DNA of 64,000 nt, from contig NZ_AP027736.1 of the NCBI RefSeq assembly GCF_030296675.1, positions 372,001-436,000 of the forward strand, given 5' to 3'. The position numbers and the translations under genes are program-made. The DNA is from Demequina sediminis (GTDB lineage Bacteria > Actinomycetota > Actinomycetes > Actinomycetales > Demequinaceae). How positions within the stretch are numbered: position 1 is the stretch's first letter; every line of letters begins with the position of its first letter. Positions 63,045 to 64,000 of this stretch are shown one piece after another. The notes under the pieces were generated by a model. That model was not told where the DNA came from and did no database searches. It was given only the letters and a program-made list of their open reading frames with translations.

Positions 63045-63521
63045 CTACTTGATGAAGGGGATCACCAGCGGGATGCGGTAGTACTCGCCGTTGTTGGCGC
63101 GCACCCCCGCGATGATCGACACCACGAGCGCGTAGATGCCGTAGGCCAGCATCGCGGGCCCGGTGAGTAGGAATCCGAACAGGAACGTCACGAGCCCGAG
63201 GACCACTCCGCCCACCATCACCACGAGCACGGTGAGCTGCAGGTTGAGGTTCATCTTGCCGTGGAAGTCGATGAGTGCGCTGCGCTCACGGTAGATGAGC
63301 CACATCACGAGCGGGACCACGAACGCGAGCGTGCCTGCGGACAGCACGATCGCGACGGCGGCGAGGATGTGGACCAGCATGGCGATGGTCCTGGCGTCGC
63401 GCTCGAGCATGGGAGCGGGGGCGACGTAGGCGGGCGGTGCGCCCGCGGGCTGAGCCGGCTGGGCCTGCGGCTGCGGCTGCGGTTCCGGCTGGGGCGAGGC
63501 GGTGTCGGTCGTGTCGTTCAT
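63045..63521 (-). CDS. DUF4870 membrane protein, first copy
   Basis: 158 residues. After a Pro-Gln-rich cytosolic N-terminus (QPEPQPQPQAQPAQP) come about three membrane helices (HILAAVAIVLSAGTLAFVVPLV and following) with the family motif YRERSALIDFHGKMNLNLQ. Function unknown; small Tic20-like membrane protein. ATG 63521 with a GGGGG stretch as weak ribosome binding site; the longer frame to 63557 lacks support. Paralogue of the next gene. Confidence 0.85.
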   Translation of the reverse strand: MNDTTDTASPQPEPQPQPQAQPAQPAGAPPAYVAPAPMLERDARTIAMLVHILAAVAIVLSAGTLAFVVPLVMWLIYRERSALIDFHGKMNLNLQLTVLVVMVGGVVLGLVTFLFGFLLTGPAMLAYGIYALVVSIIAGVRANNGEYYRIPLVIPFIK

Positions 63522-63544
63522 GCCCCCAGGCTCCCAGAACGCGG

Positions 63545-63583
63545 CAGGGCCCCGCATCCGCCAGGAGGCGGAGCGGGGCCCTG
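63545..63583 (-). terminator. Terminator between the two DUF4870 genes
   Basis: Stem CAGGGCCCCGC with GCGGGGCCCTG (63545-63555 and 63573-63583) with an inner six-base-pair stem (TCCGCC with GGCGGA) and one bulged A; it follows the stop of the gene at 63605. Confidence 0.8.
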
Positions 63584-63604
63584 ATGTTCGTCGGGGTGAG
63601 ACCC

Positions 63605-63997
63605 CTACTTGATGATGCGCCAGTTGAAGGGGTAGCGGTACTGCTCACCCTTGTTGGCGGCGATCGCCGCGAGGATGCCGAACACCAGGACGGCGATGCC
63701 CACGAGCGGCAGGATCACGAAGCCGATGATGGCGATCGTGGTGATCGCGCCGACGAAGGACGCGATCGCCATGAGGATCGACCAGTTGAGGGCCTCCTTG
63801 GCCTGGTCGTTGACGAACGCGCTGCGCTCGCGGAAGACCAGCCAGATGATCAGCGGCGGGATGAAGCCGAACAGGATCACGCCCGCGTGCGCGAGCGTGG
63901 CCCAGAGGCGCTCATCGCTCTGGCTCATCGGCTGCGGCGCGTAGGGCGGCTGGGGCGACTGCGGCGGGGGCGGCGGGTACTCGGTCATATCGGTCAC
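63605..63997 (-). CDS. DUF4870 membrane protein, second copy (start near the window edge)
   Basis: 130 residues from GTG 63997, or 127 from ATG 63988. A Pro-rich N-terminus (EYPPPPPQSPQPPYAPQP) is followed by three helices and the motif FRERSAFVNDQAKEALNWS shared with the copy at 63045. Ends YRYPFNWRIIK. Function unknown. The true start could lie beyond the window. Confidence 0.82.
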   Translation of the reverse strand: MTDMTEYPPPPPQSPQPPYAPQPMSQSDERLWATLAHAGVILFGFIPPLIIWLVFRERSAFVNDQAKEALNWSILMAIASFVGAITTIAIIGFVILPLVGIAVLVFGILAAIAANKGEQYRYPFNWRIIK

Positions 63998-64000
63998 GTC

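Overview
The window is chromosomal DNA from a very GC-rich (roughly 70% or more, by eye) Gram-positive actinobacterium. Supporting signs are GTG and ATG starts with 4-base gene overlaps, many leaderless promoters, an actinobacterial NnaR-type regulator, alpha-E and ATP-grasp genes, and SLH-type surface proteins. I infer a member of the Micrococcales (Demequina- or Cellulomonas-like); there is no rRNA or other marker here to prove the genus. I saw no tRNA, rRNA, insertion sequence, phage or CRISPR array.

Layout. 1-3317: heme genes hemC (3' end), hemD, hemB, hemL. 3567-21233: one long same-strand block for assimilatory nitrate reduction and its cofactors: nitrate transporter (narK), molybdopterin nitrate reductase (nasC), its flavoprotein partner (nasB), two tandem nirB-nirD nitrite reductase pairs, siroheme synthesis (CysG-like enzyme, CbiX-like chelatase), an NnaR-like regulator, and molybdenum cofactor genes (moeB-like, moeA, moaC, mobA, DUF6457, moaD). 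21546-22358: a DUF1778/GNAT toxin-antitoxin pair inserted between the two halves of the molybdenum cofactor set. 22395-27410, minus strand: moaA, moaE, mog, then the molybdate ABC transporter modC, modB, modA and a HTH-TOBE molybdate sensor. 27411-29987: a repeat-rich spacer, a HerA-like ATPase and a PH-domain membrane protein. 30113-33471: ATP-grasp, alpha-E and transglutaminase genes of a predicted peptide-synthesis system. 33532-46537: a cell-surface region with a dockerin-tagged secreted amidase, a wall-anchored cohesin protein, a GT2-GT4-pyruvyltransferase fusion, and four secreted SLH proteins (VanY peptidase, HtaA heme-type domain, CAP domain, CNA-B-like repeats). 46652-63997: housekeeping and mixed genes: leuS, degV, comEA, comEC, holA, an EAL protein, rpsT, PemK/MazF-like toxin, PAS-GGDEF-EAL protein, lepA, hemW, an acyltransferase with SGNH domain, and two DUF4870 membrane proteins.

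How the genes work together. Nitrate imported by NarK is reduced by NasC using electrons from NasB, and nitrite is reduced to ammonium by NirBD. NasC needs molybdopterin, and NirB needs siroheme made from uroporphyrinogen III; both supply pathways are encoded alongside, and molybdate uptake is close by. The surface region could form a second functional unit: SLH domains of the Bacillus type bind a pyruvylated wall glycan, and a polysaccharide pyruvyltransferase domain sits in the glycosyltransferase fusion beside the SLH genes; a cohesin anchor and a dockerin enzyme are next to it.

Sequence quality warning. At least twelve places show a loss of one base inside a run of four or five G or C, each breaking or extending an otherwise normal gene (hemL, moaC, mobA, moaA end, modB, PH/HerA junction, ATP-grasp end, cohesin gene, comEC twice, holA, acyltransferase). 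All shift in the same direction. I treat these as probable sequencing or assembly errors, not as real pseudogenes, and give the coordinates of the genes as they would read when corrected.
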